A DNA stretch of 6,766 nucleotides, taken from contig JAITKH010000138.1 in assembly GCA_031278535.1 (NCBI GenBank), forward strand, positions 1-6,766, read 5' to 3'. The DNA comes from Planctomycetota bacterium (GTDB lineage Bacteria; Planctomycetota; SZUA-567). The notes beneath the pieces are model-generated. The model did not search any database. It worked only from the letters and a program-made list of their open reading frames with translations, and was not told the origin of the DNA. Positions 4,904-6,766 of this stretch are shown here, in pieces; position 1 is the first letter of the stretch; the number at the start of each line of letters is the position of its first letter. The position numbers and the translations under genes were made by a program.

Positions 4904-6214
4904 TCATTTCCGATCCTTGAGGATGACTCGCCAGGACATGGGTGATATATGGCCGGGATCGCAGTCGGGCGACAGGGTGAAACCGGCCCAGACGGCAATC
5001 AAAAGGCAAGGGATATACGGCAGGAAAGCGAGGGCATAGGCATCGGCGGCGGAGAGCCCCATGCGATCGCCCAGGGCGAGCAGGGCGCCGCAGGCGATTT
5101 GCAATACCGCGCCCGATATGAAGCACATGCTTCCCAGGGCGCCGCTGCCCACGGCGGTCAGGCGTGCGCCGAACAGATTCCGGACCGAGGAGTAGATCAC
5201 GACGTTCGGGGCGTTGATGGCCATGCCGAGGACGAGGGAGAGCATGACCAGTCCGGCATAGCCGATTTTGCCGTTGAATGCCAAAAGGGGCAGGAACGAA
5301 ACGAGGCCGGCCAGGGCGGCGACGCCCAGGCCCAGCCGGTTGGAGCGGAGTTTTTTCCCGCAAATCCAGGCGATCGCCGGATTGCCGGCGATGAAGCCGA
5401 AAGAAAACATCGAAACCACGAATCCGGCCTTGTCGTCGGCCAGGCCATAGACATCCTTGAGATAGGGCACGGCCCACAGGCCGACATAGGACATGTAGAT
5501 GCCTGCCATGCTGACGAACCAGAACGCCAGTTTCCAGAAATCCCGGTTGTGCGACATGATCCGGAAACCGTCCACCATGATTTTTCGAGTGACGGGGTCG
5601 CGGGGCGTGTTCTGGATGCCCAGTTCGCCTTCGCTTCCCGGAGGCGGCCAGTCCCGAATGGTCAAGAAGGAGATGCATGAGGAAAAAATGGTTAAAAGCG
5701 CGATCAGCAGGAAAACGCCGCGCCATCCCCAGACGACATTGAGCATGGCCAGCGGCCCGGCGCCGAGAAAGGCGCCCAGCCCCCCGAATGCGAAGAACAC
5801 GGCGCAAATGGAGGCGTACGCCTCGCCTTTGTACCAGCGGCTGAAAAGCGTGAGGGAGGAGGTCATGGTGACGGAGGTGCCGGCCCCGGTAAGCGCCCGG
5901 CCGAGACAGGCGACCAGGAAGGAGTCGGTCCAACAGAACAGCAGGCCGCCGACGCCGGAGACAAAGAACATAAGGTACTGCGTGCGCCTCGGTCCCAGCC
6001 AGGCGGCAACCATTCCGGAGAAGAGCATGGAAGGGGCGTAAGCGTACAGGTAAATTGACCCGAGCAATCCCATGCCATCCGGAGAAAGCGACATTTCCCG
6101 CATAATATCCTTGGCCACTACGGTCAGCGCCACGCCTTGCACAAAGGGTTGCAAATAGATTACCGACAAGGCTGCAAAAAGATACTTGCGGTACAGGACG
6201 ACGCGATTCGCCAT
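4904..6214 (-). CDS. MFS transporter, 12 transmembrane helices
   Basis: Inner-membrane major facilitator superfamily carrier of 436 residues; the substrate is not identifiable. Hydrophobic helices fall in two six-helix halves (about 12-185 and 228-414) around a hydrophilic loop (187-227). MFS hallmarks are the helix 2-3 loop AAWLGPRRTQ (70-79), a degenerate motif A without its Asp, the helix 4 RALTGAGTSV (106-115), and helix 5 FFAFGGLGAFLGAGPLA (140-156) followed by WGWRGVFLL (162-170). The start is uncertain. The ATG at 6214 lies just before helix 1 but has only AGGGG 2 nt upstream. In-frame ATGs at 6250 and 6274 would add 12 or 20 polar residues and also lie downstream of the predicted promoter. 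The frame is open further upstream to 6535, but that part precedes the predicted transcript. It heads a two-gene unit with the MORN-repeat protein. Confidence 0.87.
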   Translation of the reverse strand: MANRVVLYRKYLFAALSVIYLQPFVQGVALTVVAKDIMREMSLSPDGMGLLGSIYLYAYAPSMLFSGMVAAWLGPRRTQYLMFFVSGVGGLLFCWTDSFLVACLGRALTGAGTSVTMTSSLTLFSRWYKGEAYASICAVFFAFGGLGAFLGAGPLAMLNVVWGWRGVFLLIALLTIFSSCISFLTIRDWPPPGSEGELGIQNTPRDPVTRKIMVDGFRIMSHNRDFWKLAFWFVSMAGIYMSYVGLWAVPYLKDVYGLADDKAGFVVSMFSFGFIAGNPAIAWICGKKLRSNRLGLGVAALAGLVSFLPLLAFNGKIGYAGLVMLSLVLGMAINAPNVVIYSSVRNLFGARLTAVGSGALGSMCFISGAVLQIACGALLALGDRMGLSAADAYALAFLPYIPCLLIAVWAGFTLSPDCDPGHISPMSWRVILKDRK

Positions 6215-6364
6215 TGCCCCTGCATCTTCACGAGACCTGGAGCCATTCATTCCGAAAGGATGGCGCCAAGGCATGCCGCCATCCAGCAATGTCGGGCGTT
6301 GTGCGCACCGGAGATTCCCCTCCCTTCGAGCCAGGACGAAGGCGGGCGCCGCGACACGAAAAAC

Positions 6365-6393
6365 AGTGTATCCGAACCGCCGGCCGGGTGCAA
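6365..6393 (-). promoter_or_regulatory. Predicted promoter of the MFS/MORN-repeat unit
   Basis: On the minus strand TTGCAC (6393-6388) and TACACT (6370-6365) are 17 nt apart, the optimal spacing for sigma70, each matching consensus at 4 of 6 positions. The start would be near 6358, giving an 84-144 nt leader depending on which ATG is used. Consensus-based prediction only. Confidence 0.45.
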
Positions 6394-6402
6394 GAAGGGA
6401 AT

Positions 6403-6415
6403 CCGCCCGGGGCGG
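6403..6415. promoter_or_regulatory. 13-bp palindrome between divergent promoters, candidate operator
   Basis: CCGCCC-G-GGGCGG is a perfect inverted repeat with 6-bp arms. It sits 9 nt above the MFS -35 box and 22 nt above the fba -35 box. The position suits a shared regulator, but a GC-rich palindrome of this size can occur by chance. Confidence 0.3.
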
Positions 6416-6437
6416 CTGCGAAATGCGGGAAAAGTCC

Positions 6438-6465
6438 TTGCCTGATTGCAGCGTGCGTGGATAAT
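6438..6465 (+). promoter_or_regulatory. Predicted promoter of fba
   Basis: TTGCCT (6438-6443) and GATAAT (6460-6465) are separated by 16 nt. The start would be near 6472, giving a leader of about 50 nt. The -35 box and spacing are identical to those predicted for tyrS, which may reflect a common housekeeping promoter form here. Confidence 0.45.
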
Positions 6466-6523
6466 GGGCCGCAGCCTTGGGACGGGCGGCATTTTGGTAT
6501 CCGCATTCGCAAAGGAGTTGAAA

Positions 6524-6766
6524 ATGGCGGTACACTACAAGAGTCTAGGTTTGGTCAGTACCGGGGACATGTTCAAGAAGGCGGTCAAAGGGGGATATGC
6601 CATTCCCGCCTACAATTTCAACAATATGGAACAGCTTCAGGCCATAGTCCAGGCCTGTACCGAGACTGCCAGTCCGGTGATTCTGCAGGTTAGTTCCGGC
6701 GCCCGCAAATATGCCAATCAGACGCTTCTCCAATATATGGCCCAAGGCGCGGTCGAATATGCCAAG
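6524..6766 (+). CDS. fba: Class II fructose-1,6-bisphosphate aldolase, N-terminal part (truncated by window edge)
   Basis: Cytoplasmic, metal-dependent glycolytic/gluconeogenic enzyme that interconverts fructose 1,6-bisphosphate with dihydroxyacetone phosphate and glyceraldehyde 3-phosphate. The first 81 residues are present, with no stop before the window end. Seen: GDMFKKAVKGGYAIPAYNFNNMEQLQAI (14-41), the conserved first beta-alpha unit of the class II barrel, and SPVILQVSSGARKY (50-63), the second strand with its Q-S-GA element. The zinc ligands and catalytic Asp lie beyond the window. Start: ATG at 6524 with an excellent AAAGGAG 6 nt upstream. It is transcribed away from the MFS gene. 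Related tagatose-bisphosphate aldolases share this fold, so the exact substrate is slightly less certain than the family. Confidence 0.9.
   Translation, partial: MAVHYKSLGLVSTGDMFKKAVKGGYAIPAYNFNNMEQLQAIVQACTETASPVILQVSSGARKYANQTLLQYMAQGAVEYAK

Larger units (their letters stand above)
6215..6523. other. Divergent intergenic region between the MFS and fba genes
   Basis: This 309-nt stretch carries no supported gene apart from possible short N-terminal extensions of the MFS protein (to 6250 or 6274). It holds an outward-facing promoter on each strand, with -35 boxes 44 nt apart, and a 13-bp palindrome between them. Short open frames on both strands here have no recognisable product and no good ribosome sites. 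Confidence 0.6.

Noticed and set aside
4881..5933. 350-codon minus-strand frame within the MFS gene
   Set aside because: Same strand but out of frame with a protein showing 12 helices; the translation is Arg/Pro-rich and has no recognisable domain.

Overview
This GC-rich window comes from a bacterial chromosome. It holds a type IV pilus inner-membrane assembly operon (pilM-pilN-pilO plus a PilP-like gene), flanked by housekeeping and transport genes. Inner-membrane PilN/PilO and an exported PilP-like protein suggest a diderm (Gram-negative) cell. The long, divergent PilN/PilO/PilP proteins, the lack of an adjacent secretin gene and the style of the class II aldolase N-terminus recall the PVC group (Lentisphaerota/Verrucomicrobiota-like). 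That placement is an impression from the sequence, not a demonstrated assignment.

Layout. (1) 1-446, minus: the N-terminal third of tyrosyl-tRNA synthetase, cut by the window edge. (2) 447-687: a divergent control region. It has a good sigma70-type promoter for the pilus operon and an oppositely directed tyrS promoter whose -10 box overlaps it. A roughly 185-nt pilus leader follows, with small hairpins and a canonical four-tract G-quadruplex motif. (3) 688-4003, plus: pilM, pilN, pilO and a PilP-like gene, separated by 26-31 nt with good Shine-Dalgarno sites, evidently one transcript. (4) 4004-4041: a short convergent junction with no convincing terminator. (5) 4042-6214, minus: a two-gene unit, read as a 12-helix MFS transporter followed 19 nt later by a membrane-anchored protein made of nine MORN_2/YwqK-type repeats. 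(6) 6215-6523: a 309-nt divergent intergenic region with a back-to-back pair of sigma70-like promoters and a perfect 13-bp palindrome between them. (7) 6524-6766, plus: the start of a class II fructose-bisphosphate aldolase gene, cut by the window edge.

How the genes fit together. PilM is a cytoplasmic actin-fold ATPase that docks on the INLLP tail of PilN. PilN and PilO are bitopic inner-membrane proteins that pair through coiled coils and ferredoxin-like domains. The PilP-like protein is exported and should link them towards an outer-membrane secretin. The secretin (PilQ), motor ATPases and pilins are not here and must be encoded elsewhere. The MFS and MORN-repeat genes look cotranscribed, but their substrate and role cannot be read from sequence. 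tyrS and fba are unrelated housekeeping genes.

No mobile element, CRISPR array, tRNA or rRNA was seen. The most interesting points are the overlapping divergent promoters with a G-quadruplex-bearing leader, the diverged signature motif of the TyrRS, the stand-alone pilMNOP set with unusual insertions, and the MFS/MORN-repeat pair.
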